A DNA stretch of 64,000 nucleotides from Mya arenaria (Eukaryota; Mollusca; Bivalvia; Myida; Myidae): NCBI RefSeq assembly GCF_026914265.1, contig NC_069130.1:8593682-8657681 (forward strand), in the 5' to 3' direction. Shown piece after piece: positions 24,652-35,496 of this stretch. Each line of letters starts with the position of its first letter. Within the stretch, counting starts at the first letter, position 1. The notes beneath the pieces were generated by a model. It made no database searches. It saw nothing but the letters and a program-made list of their open reading frames with translations, and was not told the origin of the DNA. A program made the translations under genes and the position numbers.

Positions 24652-24900
24652 GTTGTCCGTTTATCGCAGTGGTTAGCGCACTTGCTTCTCACCTAGGCGA
24701 CTCGGGTTCGATCCCGGTTTGTGTGCATGTGAGTTTGGTATGTGTTCACCAAGCCGGACAAGTGGAGTTTCTCCTGGTTCTCCGTTTCCACAGACCACAC
24801 TTCCACGTAAAGTCGTGCCAACGAGAGCGATAGATATAATGTTATAATAACCTGTTTCACAATCGCTGTGAAATAAGTATGTTTAATCTACAACTCCGCA
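24652..24900 (+). mobile_element. Second tRNA-derived SINE family
   Basis: A box CGCAGTGGTTAGCGCACTTG and B box GGGTTCGATCCCGG, then GTTCACCAAGCCGGACAAG and TCTCCTGGTTCTCCGTTTCC. The tail is CTGTTTCACAATCGCTGTG. A fragment of the same tail recurs at about 48722-48770. The body differs from the SINE family at 18005. Confidence 0.8.
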
Positions 24901-25029
24901 AAGTGTGGCCAAGTCTCTTCTGAGACAATCGACTTGCTTAGAGGCTCAGAATCCTGCATGATAAGTGCCAATATGGAGAGAAAAATCCATTTTTGAACAC
25001 ATTTTCTTAAATACAGGTGTTTTGTGCTT

Positions 25030-25370
25030 CGGGTGCGAACGGTCGGGAGTTCAAACCCCGGGCGCGTCTAACCGAAAGAGGTGAAAATATAGTACCAGAA
25101 GCTCCCTTGCCTAGCGCTTAGCATTTAAAGGGTAATGCGTTGAAAACGGTACTGGTTCAACCCAGGATGATTGTATACCGTGAATCTGTGCGTTAAACCA
25201 AGCACGTTAAAAACCGAGATGTGTCATCGCAAAGAGCTAGAGTATCGCACCCGGATCATAAGGCTTTTATCTCACTCTGTTTCTTCTTTAAGTCTTCCAA
25301 TGTCTGGATTTGACTGTGAAATGCTGTCTGTTCTATCTCATGTCACGTATGGCATTTAAACACACAAACA
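25030..25370 (+). mobile_element. SINE copy in duplication unit 1
   Basis: Shares the body of the SINEs at 18005 and 19488 (GCTCCCTTGCCTAGCGCTTA, GCACCCGGATCATAAGGC). The head keeps a B box (GAGTTCAAACCCC) but has no clear A box, so it is 5'-degraded. Confidence 0.8.
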
Positions 25371-26419
25371 CACGTCGCGCGATGGAGTAACGGCGGGATG
25401 AAGCCATCAAGCAGCCTACGGGCGCGGGCAGAACTTCATAAGCTAAAATGTAAACGGGAAATAACATTGCACTTTATACAGAAATAATGTGAAATTGACA
25501 ACCGTCGTTAAGGACTGAAGTGTTTAAGTAAATATTTAGCGATGTTACACACACACACAGTTGTCGATAACTTATCTTTGTTTTAAGACCACAGTTTGAC
25601 AATTGGACAAAAAACATGACAAAAAACTGTATCAAATTTGCACTGATTCATTTTAAATCAATACAAGTAATTGTGACCCATATATTTAATATACTTTAGA
25701 CTTGTCCAGAATAAATGAGCTGTCTATACAGTTTACTTCTTTATAAACCGTTTCTTCCCTCCAAACAAAACCGGCACAGATTTGATTTCAAAATATTTTG
25801 TACGTGTTAAAGCTTACACTTCATTTTCAAAACATTCTTATACATTTTAAAGCACTTTTAATATAAAATATTTCTGTATTAATGTACATCGTATCTTGAA
25901 AGTTTTGACTGCGTTAATTGAGTATAACATAGTTTCCACATTCATTTAAACTTGCAAAACAAATTCAAATAAAAGTTATAAAAACTCCATTTCAAATTTC
26001 TATTTTTGCTCTTTTATTTTGTTTTAAACATTACATCAGCTGATAAGTAAGTTCATATAGTACATTAACAGAATTGGGTTTTACTTACGGAAGGTACAAT
26101 GATCAGGCTGTTATATAAATATTTGCTCAATAGAATATTGATCAGTAGTGATGGGAAATAAAATATCAAGGCGTAAGTTGTTATCAGCATATTATAGTTT
26201 TGAAATAACATTAGGAAAGACATTATTGTAGTTCTCAAATGTAAAAATAAAACAAAACAAAAATAAAATAGAAAAAAATGATAGAATTGATGAAGAACTG
26301 GTACTATCGCATTCTTTATCATTTTTTTTATCTGTACACAATCGTGTACCAATTGTGCCAATATGGAGTGAAAAATGCATTTTTGAACACATTTTCTTAA
26401 ATACAGGTGTTTTGTGCTT

Positions 26420-26760
26420 CGGGTGCGAACGGTCGGGAGTTCAAACCCCGGGCGCGTCTAACCGAAAGAGGTAAAAATATAGTACCAGAAGCTCCCTTGC
26501 CTAGCGCTTAGCATTTAAAGGGTAATGCGTTGAAAACGGTACTGGTTCAACCCAGGATGATTGTATACCGTGAATCTGTGCGTTAAACCAAGCACGTTAA
26601 AAACCGAGATGTGTCATCGCAAAGAGCTAGAGTATCGCACCCGGATCATAAGGCTTTTATCTCACTCTGTTTCTTTTTTAAGTCTTCCAATGTCTGGATT
26701 TGACTGTGAAATGCTGTCTGTTCTATCTCATGTCCCGTATGGCATTTAAACACACAAACA
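26420..26760 (+). mobile_element. SINE copy in duplication unit 2
   Basis: Near-identical to the SINE at 25030-25370 because it was copied with the surrounding 1.39-kb unit rather than by its own insertion. Confidence 0.8.
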
Positions 26761-27817
26761 CAAGTCGCGCGATGGAGTCACGGCGGGATGAAGCCATCAA
26801 GCAGCCAACGGGCGCGGGCAGAACTTGATAAGCTCAAATGTAAACGGGAAATAACATTGCACTTCATACAGAAATAATGTGAAATTGACAACCGTTGTTA
26901 AGGACTGAAGTGTTTAAGTAATTATTTAGCGATGTTACACACACATACAGTTGTCGATAACTTATCTCTGTTTTAAGACCACAGTTTGACAATTGGACAA
27001 AAACATGACCAAAAACTGTATCAAATTTGCACTGATTTATTTTAAATCAATACAAATAATTGTGACCCATATATTTAATATACTTGAGACTTGGCCAGAA
27101 TAAATGAGCTGTCTATACAGTTTACTTCTTTATAAACCGTTTCTTCCCTCCAAACAAAACTGGCACAGATTTGATTTCAAAATATTTTGTACGTGTTAAA
27201 GCTTACACTTCATTTTCAAAACATTCTTATACATTTTAAAGCACTTTTAATATAAAATATTTCTGTATTAATGTACATCGTATCTTGAAAGTTTTGACTG
27301 CGTTAATTGAGTATAACATAGTTTCCACATTCATTTAAACTTGCAAAACAAATTCAAATAAAAGTTATAAAAACATTTCAAATTTCTATTTTTGCTCTTT
27401 TATTTTGTTTTAAACATTACATCAGCTGATAAGTAAGTTCATATAGTACATTAACAGAATTGGGTTTTACTTACGGAAGGTACAATGATCAGGCTGTTAT
27501 ATAAATATTTGCACAATAGAATATTGATCAGTAGTGATGGGAAATAAAATATCAAGGCGTAAGTTGTTATCAGCATATTATAGTTTTGAAATAAAATTAG
27601 GAAAGACATTATTGTAGTTCTCAAATGTAAAAATAAAACAAAACAAAAATAAAATAGAAAAAAATGATAGAATTGATGAAGAACTGATACTATCGCATTC
27701 TTTATCATTTTTTTTATCTGTACACAATCGTATGATTTTTGTTTTGTTTTGATCATTAATTCGTTTTTACCAAACAATATCTGTGCCCGTTTAAAGGGAG
27801 AAGGGGAAGCAGTGATG

Positions 27818-28416
27818 TATGGAATGCCGTTAGGACCATCGCGATTGTACGATGATGAAAACACGACAGTACGATGATAAAAAACACGACAATATCATCA
27901 CTGATTTTCATCATCGTACTATCGCATTTTCACCATCGTACTGTCGCGTTTTCATCATCTTTCTGTCGTGTTTTTATCATCGTACTATTGCGTTTTCATC
28001 ATCGTACTGTCGCGTTTTCACCATCGTATTGTTGTGTTTTCATCATTGTACTATCGCGTTTTCATCATCGTACTGACGCGTTTTCACAATCGTACTATCG
28101 CGTTTTCATCATCGTACTGTCGCGTTTTCACCATCGTAGTTCCGTGATTTCCCATATTCACCATCGTACGGTCGCGTTTTCATCATCTTTCTGTCGTGTT
28201 TTCATCATCGTATTGTCGTGTTTTCATCATCGTACTATCACGTTTTCATCATCGTACTGTCGCGTTTTCATCATCGTACTATCGCGTTTACATCATCGTA
28301 CTGTCGCATTATCACCATCGTAGTTCCGTGATTTCGCATATTCACCATCGTACTATCGAGTATCGCGTTTCAAATCAAAACATTCACAAGCGATGGCCCT
28401 AACGGAATTCCGTAGT
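27818..28416. mobile_element. 22-bp minisatellite bounded by inverted repeats
   Basis: The interior is about 22 units of a 22-bp repeat (CGCGTTTTCATCATCGTACT plus GT). The first two or three units, at 27845-27890, are in inverted orientation. The outer borders TATGGAATGCCGTTAGGACC (27818) and the complement at 28391-28414 form an imperfect 24-bp inverted repeat. AGTGATG occurs just outside both ends (27811-27817 and 28417-28423), a possible 7-bp target duplication. The overlapping 149-codon open frame exists only because 3 x 22 bp contains no stop; it is not a gene. Confidence 0.7.
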
Positions 28417-28434
28417 AGTGATGAGGAAGGTTAT

Positions 28435-28470
28435 CTGTGTGTGTGTGCGTGTGTGCGTGCGTGCGTGCGT
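28435..28470. repeat. (GT/GC)n microsatellite
   Basis: Alternating TGTGTGTGTGTGCGTGTG then GTGCGTGCGTGCGT, directly before the decayed exon copy at 28471. Confidence 0.85.
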
Positions 28471-28545
28471 TCGGGCGTGTGTGGTGTTCAACTATCTGGG
28501 CTACAGTTAGTCCATGGTCGAACACAGACGGAAGGATATGACAGA
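28471..28545 (+). repeat. Decayed copy of the Mab-21-like exon start
   Basis: GGGCTACAGTTAGTCCATGG aligns with GGGCTACAGTCAGTCCATGG inside the exon (about 28672-28691). The flanking CGTGTGTGG and CACAGACGG words also match. It lies about 165 bases upstream of the matching exon segment and has stop codons. Confidence 0.65.
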
Positions 28546-28602
28546 TTGGAATATTAGATAATAGCGCTCTACTTCTTCCAATGATATAACGTTTGGTTAC
28601 AG

Positions 28603-29960
28603 GGAGGAGAAGGGTACGAATTAGCAATTATGAGGAGTTGTCTGTACGTGTTTGTGAGATGTTGGACCATATGGGCTACAGTCAGTCCATGGTCCACGAC
28701 AGGCGGGCGGCATGGAGAGAGCAAGATGCGATCATGAGCGGTAAAAGACAGGCAACAACCGAAATAACTGCAGGCAGTAAGGGTGAGGGATTTACAGCAC
28801 CATTTGAGAGTGACACTGATTGTGTTCTCCTTAACAATAACACAGTGTGCAGATTACCAGATGATGACACCCTGCAATTGCCCGACACCCACTATGAGTT
28901 TATTATGGACTGTGAACACTGCCACCCAGGACATTTCAGACTGGAATTGAAACACATCGGGACTTTGGAGAATTCCAACATTGAAGAGGCTTTGTTTGTC
29001 AATGACAATGGCAGAACATTTATTTCAAGCGCAAAATACAAGACATCATTTATTGATAAAACAAATGAAACAGTTTCTGGACCAGCCCTGACAGGGTGTA
29101 CGGAATATCTTAGCTGGGACCATGTTTATGCATTCCCCTGTACCAGTCAACAACAGTTGCTCTCGGAGTGGATTAACAGACCCAGACACCACAACTGGCC
29201 ATCATCGGACCTAATAGCAGAAGTATCTAAACTTCAGGCCCAAATGGTCCCTGTAGGCTGTAAAAGTAGTGAACATAGAGACATTGAGTGGAGGGTCTGT
29301 TTTATATTCAGTGAGCAAAAACTAACTGACAGCTGGAATGGGAAACAATACTAAATATACATTCTGCTCAAGTTTATTACGAAATCCCAGCTGAAACCAA
29401 TAAACGATGTAATATCATCGTATCTATTGAAAAATATAATGCTGTGGTTCACAGAACAGAATCCAACACAAATATTTAAGAAACAACATATATTTCAAAA
29501 TGTGATCTCATGTCTTAAGAATCTCAAGGACGCCATTCAAGCCAATTATCTTCCTTATTACATGCTCCCCAGTAGAAACCTGCTGACAGGCAGAATGATC
29601 CCTGATCAGCAGCAACAGGTGATTGCAAAGCTTGACGAGCTGATACAGGAAGGTCCTCTTGTGATAATGAGATGTCCGAAAGTGCTGACAGCCCTGAATA
29701 TGTCTCCAACTGCTCTGGCTAGGAAGGGCCGCTGGAGGAACAAGCTGGAGAAGCTATACCTGCAGAGGGAAAACATATGGCCGACATACTGGTGGCCTGG
29801 CATGGGGGCAGAGAGGCTGCATCAACTGATATGGAGTGATCCTCTCTACGCCAGTATGAGAGACAAACTGCGTGAAATGGTCTGGCCCGAGTGGAGGCAA
29901 AACCAGAGAGATGATTTAGGGCAGGAATTGAAAAGGAAAGTTGCGGAAGCCCTATCGTAG
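28603..29960 (+). pseudogene. Mab-21 / cGAS-like receptor gene with one in-frame stop
   Basis: One long reading frame runs from a splice acceptor (GGTTACAG ending at 28602) to TAG at 29958-29960, interrupted only by TAA at 29352-29354. Frame and family similarity continue on both sides of the stop, so a single lesion splits the gene. Counting from 28593, GSKGEG lies at residues 61-66 and D74-x-D76 follows, the nucleotidyltransferase core arrangement of Mab-21/cGAS-like proteins. PVGCKSSEHRDIEWRV is the conserved mid-domain block. The part after the stop encodes the helical C-lobe (LWFTEQNPTQIF, LPYYMLPSRNLL). No in-frame ATG lies before CEMLDHM, so a short 5' exon is missing or lost. In bivalves this family is expanded, and some members make cyclic-dinucleotide signals in innate immunity (family knowledge). 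It could be a pseudogene, a polymorphic null or a sequencing error. Confidence 0.85.
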
Positions 29961-30539
29961 CTAAGTCAAGAAACACGATCACATAGGCACAGAGGAGTCA
30001 ATAAGATGGTCTTCTCTGAATCTGTATTTAATCTATTTATTGTGTGGCCTCATTTGGGACAGTGATTGAGGTAGATATTAAATGTGACAGACAACCTCGT
30101 TTGGCCTCACTTCTAACAGTACAAGGAAAAAAGATGTTTGTATGTAAACAAGAACTCTATTTTATTGGGTGTGACTCACAGACTCCAGAAAACGAAACAA
30201 AACTATATTTTGACGCAATAAGAGATAATATAATAGCTTTCAAATTTACTTTTCTATTTCATATGATTTGAACAATCATGATTGGTCAGTTTAACATTTT
30301 ACATTTATTAATGCACAACAACATATGGATTGGAAAAAAGAAACAGGTTGTCTTGACCTTTCAAAATAGTTTATGATTATATAATATGATTATAAAAAAT
30401 AATATAACGTATTAAACCTACTTTTTATATGTTTAGATTTTCTGTATTTGCTGGAAGTCAACAATAAAGTTATAAACGGCCCGACTCACAGTCGTCTGAA
30501 TCATTGTGTGTCTCTAAAATGTTGATTAAAATCATTTTG
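29961..30539. other. Downstream of Mab-21-like gene, possible 3' UTR
   Basis: AT-rich. A 75-codon frame at 30044-30271 has no recognisable family. AATAAA-type words occur near 30464, but no transcript end can be fixed. Confidence 0.35.
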
Positions 30540-33309
30540 GGTACGTGAGTCTGACCCAATACGTTATGAAGAGCCCGAATGACACGAGTCTGACGCAATA
30601 CGCTATGAAGAGCCCGAATGACACGAGTCTGACCCAATACATTATGAAGAGCCCGAATGACACGAGTCTGACCCAATACGTTATGAAGAGCCCGAATGAC
30701 ACGAGTCTGACGCAATACGTTATTAAGGGCCTAAATGACATGAGTCTGACGCAATACGTTATGAAGAGCCCGAATGACACGAGTCTGACCCAATACGTTA
30801 TGAAGAGCCCGAATGACACGAGTCTGACGCAATACGTTATTAAGGGCCTAAATGACACGAGTCTGACGCAATACGTTATGAAGAGCCCGAATGACACGAG
30901 TCGGACCCAATACGTTATGAAGAGCCCGAATAACACGAGTCTGACGCAATACGTTATTAAGGGGCTAAATGACATGAGTCTGACGCAATACGTTATGAAG
31001 AGCCCGAATGACACGAGTCTGACGCAATACGTTATGAAGAGCCCGAATGACACGAGTCTGACCCAATACGTTATGAAGAGCCCGAATGACACGAGTCTGA
31101 CCCAATACGTTATGAAGAGCCCGAATGACACGAGTCTGACCCAATACGTTATGAAGAGCCCGAATGACACGAGTCTGACGCAATACGTTATGAAGAGCCC
31201 GAATGACACGAGTCTGACCCAATACGTTATGAAGAGCCCGAATGACACGAGTCTGACCCAATACGTTATGAAGAACCCGAATGACACGAGTCTGACGCTA
31301 TACGTTATGAAGAGCCCGAATGACACGAGTCTGACCCAATACGTTATGAAGAGCCCGAATGACACGAGTCTGACGCAATACGTTATGAAGAGCCCGAATA
31401 ACACGAGTCTGACGCAATACGTTATGAAGAGCCCGAATGACACGAGTCTGACGCAATACGTTATGAAGAGCCCGAATGACACAATACGTTATGAAGAGCC
31501 CGAATGACACGAGTCTGACGCAATACGTTATGAAGAGCCCGAATGACACGAGTCTGACGCAATACGTTATGAAGAGCCCGAATGACACGAGTCTGACGCA
31601 ATACGTTATGAAGAGCCCGGATGACACGAGTCTGACGCAATACGTTATGAAGGGCCCGAATGACACGAGTCTGACGCAATACGTTATGAAGGGCCCGAAT
31701 GACACGAGTCTGACGCAATACGTTATGAAGGGCCCGAATGACACGAGTCTGACCCAATACGTTATGAAGGGCCCGAATGACACGAGTCTGACGCAATACG
31801 TTATGAAGAGCCCGAATGACACGAGTCGGACCCAATACGTTATGAAGGGCCCGAATGACACGAGTCTGACCCAATACGTTATTAAGGGCCCGAATGACAC
31901 GAGTCTGACGCAATACGTTATGAAGAGCCCGAATGACACGAGTCTGACGCAATACGTTATGAAGAGCCCGAATGACACGAGTCTGACGCAATACGTTATG
32001 AAGAACCCGAATGACACGAGTCTGACACAATACGTTATAAGGGGCCGTAATGACACGAGTCTGACACAATACGTTATTAGGGGTCGTAATGACATGAGTC
32101 TGACTCAATGCGTTATTAATCGCCCAAATGACATGAGTCTGACTCAATACGTTATTAAGGGCCCGAATGACATGAGGCTGACGCAATACGTTATTAAGGG
32201 TCCGAATGACACAAATCTAACACAATACGTTATTAGGGGTCGTAATGACATGAGTCTGACTCAATTTGTTACTAAGGGCCCGAATGACATGAGTCTGACG
32301 CAATACGTTATTAAGGGCCGTAATGACATGAGTCCGAAGAAATACGTTATTAAGGGCCCGAATGACACGAGTCCGGCGCAATATGTTATTAAGGGCCCGA
32401 ATGACACAAGTCTGACGCAAAACGTTATTAAGGACCCGAATGAACTGAATCTGACGCAATACGTTATTAAGGGCCCGAATGACATTAGTCTGACGTTATA
32501 CGTTATTAATGGCTGTAATGACATGAATCTGACGCAATACGTTATTAGGGGCCCGAATGACACAAGTCTGACGCAAAACGTTATTAAGGGCCCGAATGTA
32601 CTGAATCTGACGCAATACGTTATTAAGGGCCCGAATGACATTAGTCTGAGGTTATACGTTATTAATGGCTGTAATGACACGAGTCTGACGCAATACGTTA
32701 TTAAGGTCCCAAATGAAATGAGTCTGACGCAATACGTTATTAAGGGGCCGAACGAAATGAGTCTGACGCTATACGTTATTAAGGGGCCGAATGAAATGAG
32801 TCTGACGCTATACGTTATTAATGGCTGTAATGACACGAGTCTGACGCAATACGTTATTAAGATCCCAAATGAAATGAGTCTGACGCAATACGTTATTAAG
32901 CCCGAATGAAATGAATTTGACGCTATACATTATTAAGGGGCCGAATGAAATGAGTCTGACTCAATACGTTATTAAGGGCCCGAATGAAATGAGTCTGACT
33001 CAATACGTTATTAAGGGGCCGAATGACATGAGTCTGACGCTATACGTTATTAAGGGCCCGAATGACATGAGTCTGACTCAATACGTTATTAAGGGGCCGA
33101 ATGACATGAATCTGACACTATACGTTATTAAGGGGCCGAATGACATGAGTCTGACGCTATACGTTATTAAGGGCCCGAATGACATGAGTCTGACTCAATA
33201 CGTTATTAAGGGCCCGAATAAAATGAATTTGACGCTATACGTTATTAAGGGACCGAATGAAATGAGTCTGACGCTATACGTTATTAAGGGGCCGAATGAC
33301 ATGACCTGA
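30540..33309. repeat. 39-bp satellite array (about 70 units)
   Basis: Head-to-tail units such as GACGCAATACGTTATGAAGA followed by GCCCGAATGACACGAGTCT. Sub-types change along the array: GTTATGAAGAGCCC dominates up to about 31900, then GTTATTAAGGGCCC with ACATGAG or AAATGAG. The unit is 13 codons without stops, so long frames (up to 477 codons) appear on both strands in several phases. There is no signal peptide, splice support or codon bias favouring one frame. I judge it non-coding. Confidence 0.92.
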
Positions 33310-33690
33310 GCCTTATGCAATACTTTGTTTAACATAAAATGTTACGACAAAAGTCTGACTTGATACGTTATTAGACTTATTACGGGTCCACATGCCCTGA
33401 GCCCGTCTGAATACGATATTAAACACGGCTCCTTTTATTACCTAGGTCTGACCCAATGCATTATTACGGACCCTTCTTACCGGAGACTGACTAAATACCT
33501 GAGTCTAACCAAATTACGGGTTCACATGAAAAGAATCTGGCTCAAAACGTTATTACGGGCCTATATGACCTGAACCTAACCAAATACGTTATTACGGACC
33601 AACATGAAAAAAATCTAACCAAATACGTTATCACGGACTCATATAACCTGAGTCTGACCCAATACGTTATCACGGACCCATATGACCGGA
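33310..33690. repeat. Diverged transition zone of the satellite
   Basis: Irregular, mutated units (TACGTTATTACGG with CCTGAGTCTGACC) link the 39-bp and 32-bp parts. Unit boundaries can still be followed, but spacing is variable. Confidence 0.7.
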
Positions 33691-35215
33691 GTCTGACTCA
33701 ATGACGGGCCTATATGACCGGAGTCTGATTCAATGACGGGCCCATATGACCGGAGTCTGATTCAATGACGGGCCTATATGACCGGAGTCTGACTCAATGA
33801 CGGGCCTATATGACCGGAGTCTGACTCAATGACGGGCCTATATGACCGGAGTCTGACTCAATGACGGGCCTATATGACCGGAGTCTGACTCAATGACGGG
33901 CCTATATGAACGGAGTCTGACTCAATGACGGGCCTATATGACCGGAGTCTGACTCAATGACGGGCCTATATGACCGGAGTCTGATTCAATGACGGGCCCA
34001 TATGACCGGAGCCTGCTCAATACGTTATTACAAACCAACATGAGCGGAGTCTGACTCTATGACGGGCCCATTTGACCGGTGTCTGACGTTATTACGGGCC
34101 CACATGACCAGAGTTTGACTCAATAACAAGCCTATATGACCGGAGTCTGACTCAATACGTTATTAAAACGCACATGACCGGAGTCAGGCTCTATGACGGG
34201 CCCATATGGCCGGAGTCTGAGTCAATGACGGGCCCATATGGCCGGAGTCTGACTCAATGACGGGCACATATGACCGGAGTCTGACTCAATAACGGGCCCA
34301 TATGACCGGAGTCTGACTCAATAACGAGTCCATATGACCGGAGTCCGACTCAATAACGGGCCCATATGACCGGAGTCTGACTCTTAAAGGGACTCATATG
34401 ACCGAAGTCTGACTCAATAACGAGTCCATATGACCGGAGTCTGACTCTTAAACGGACTCATATGACCGGAGTCTGACTCAATAACGAGTCCATATGACCG
34501 GAGTCCGACTCAATGACGGGCCCATATGACCGGAGTCTGACTCAATACGTTATTACGAACCCACATGACCGGAGTCTGATTCAATAACGGGCTCATATGA
34601 CCGGAGTATGACTCAATAACGGACTGATATGACCGGAGTCTGACTGAATAACGGGCCCATATGACCGGAGTCTGACTTAATAACGGGCTCATATGACCGG
34701 AGTCTGACTCACTAACGGACTCATATGACCGGAGTCTGACTCAATAATGGGCTCATATGACCGGAGTCTGACTCAATAACGGGCCCATATGACCGGAGTC
34801 TGACTCAATAACGGGCCCATATGACCGGAGTCTGACTCAATAACGGGCCCATATGACCGGAGTCTGACTCAATAACGGGCCCATATGACCGGAGTCTGAC
34901 TCAATAACGGGCCCATATGACCGGAGTCTGGCTCAATAACGGGCTCATGTGACCGGAGTCTGACTCAATAACGGGCCCATGTGACCGGAGTCTGACTCAA
35001 TAACGGGCTCATGTGACCGGAGTCTGACTCAATAACGGGCTCATGTGCCTTGAGTCTGATTCAATACGTTATTACGGGCCCATATAACCTGACTCTGACT
35101 CAATAATTATGTTATAACCGGCCCATATGACCGGAGTCTGACTCAATACATGTTACGGACCCCTATAACCGGAGCCTGACTCAGTACGTTATTACGGAAT
35201 CTATAACCGGAGGCG
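33691..35215. repeat. 32-bp satellite array (about 45 units)
   Basis: The unit is GTCTGACTCAATAACGGGCC then CATATGACCGGA. It equals the 39-bp unit minus 7 bases (about ACGTTAT). A few full 39-bp units with CAATACGTTATTACG persist inside (near 34018, 34153 and 34545). The array ends shortly before the cysteine-rich gene. Confidence 0.9.
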
Positions 35216-35496
35216 TTTTTTTTTTTATTTTTCATTAAATCTTTTCAAATGATACCAAATAATATGGGGTTACCAGCCAGCCAAAGGGAACATATGTGTA
35301 TATCGAATGCCTTATTTCAACTACTCCTATATGCATACTGTATATGTCACTGCAACGTGACGTTGTGATGTTCAACAAATTTCCAAATTTGGAAACATCT
35401 AATTTCGACCGACGAAAGTCATGATATTCTGCCCGTTTACTGATAAGGTTTCCACTTGCACCAGATTCAGTTTTTACAAGTCTGCGAGAAATCAAC

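Larger units (their letters stand above)
24966..27731. repeat. 1.39-kb tandem segmental duplication (two units)
   Basis: Unit 1 runs 24966-26355 and unit 2 from 26356 to about 27731, offset by 1390 bp. They differ only by scattered substitutions and small indels, so the duplication is recent. Each unit contains a SINE copy, an AT-rich middle and an A-rich end. The open frames on the minus strand (26065-26361 and 27451-27864) are alike only because the DNA was duplicated; they are hydrophobic, AT-driven and unsupported as genes. Confidence 0.9.

Noticed and set aside
26065..27864. Two similar hydrophobic minus-strand frames that look like a duplicated membrane protein
   Set aside because: They are alike because the DNA was tandemly duplicated very recently. 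The sequence is AT-rich with no family match.
27874..28323. 149-codon open frame rich in FHHRT and AFSSSY motifs
   Set aside because: It lies wholly in the 22-bp minisatellite. Three units make 22 codons without stops, so the frame is a by-product.
29352..29354. Possible selenocysteine recoding at the in-frame stop of the Mab-21-like gene
   Set aside because: The stop is TAA, and selenocysteine uses TGA. A nonsense mutation or sequence error is simpler.
30532..32836. Minus-strand frames of 191-316 codons (VRLVSFGLFITYC and RVIRALHNVLRQT repeats)
   Set aside because: The 39-bp unit is open in several frames on both strands. No frame shows coding bias, a start context or splice structure.
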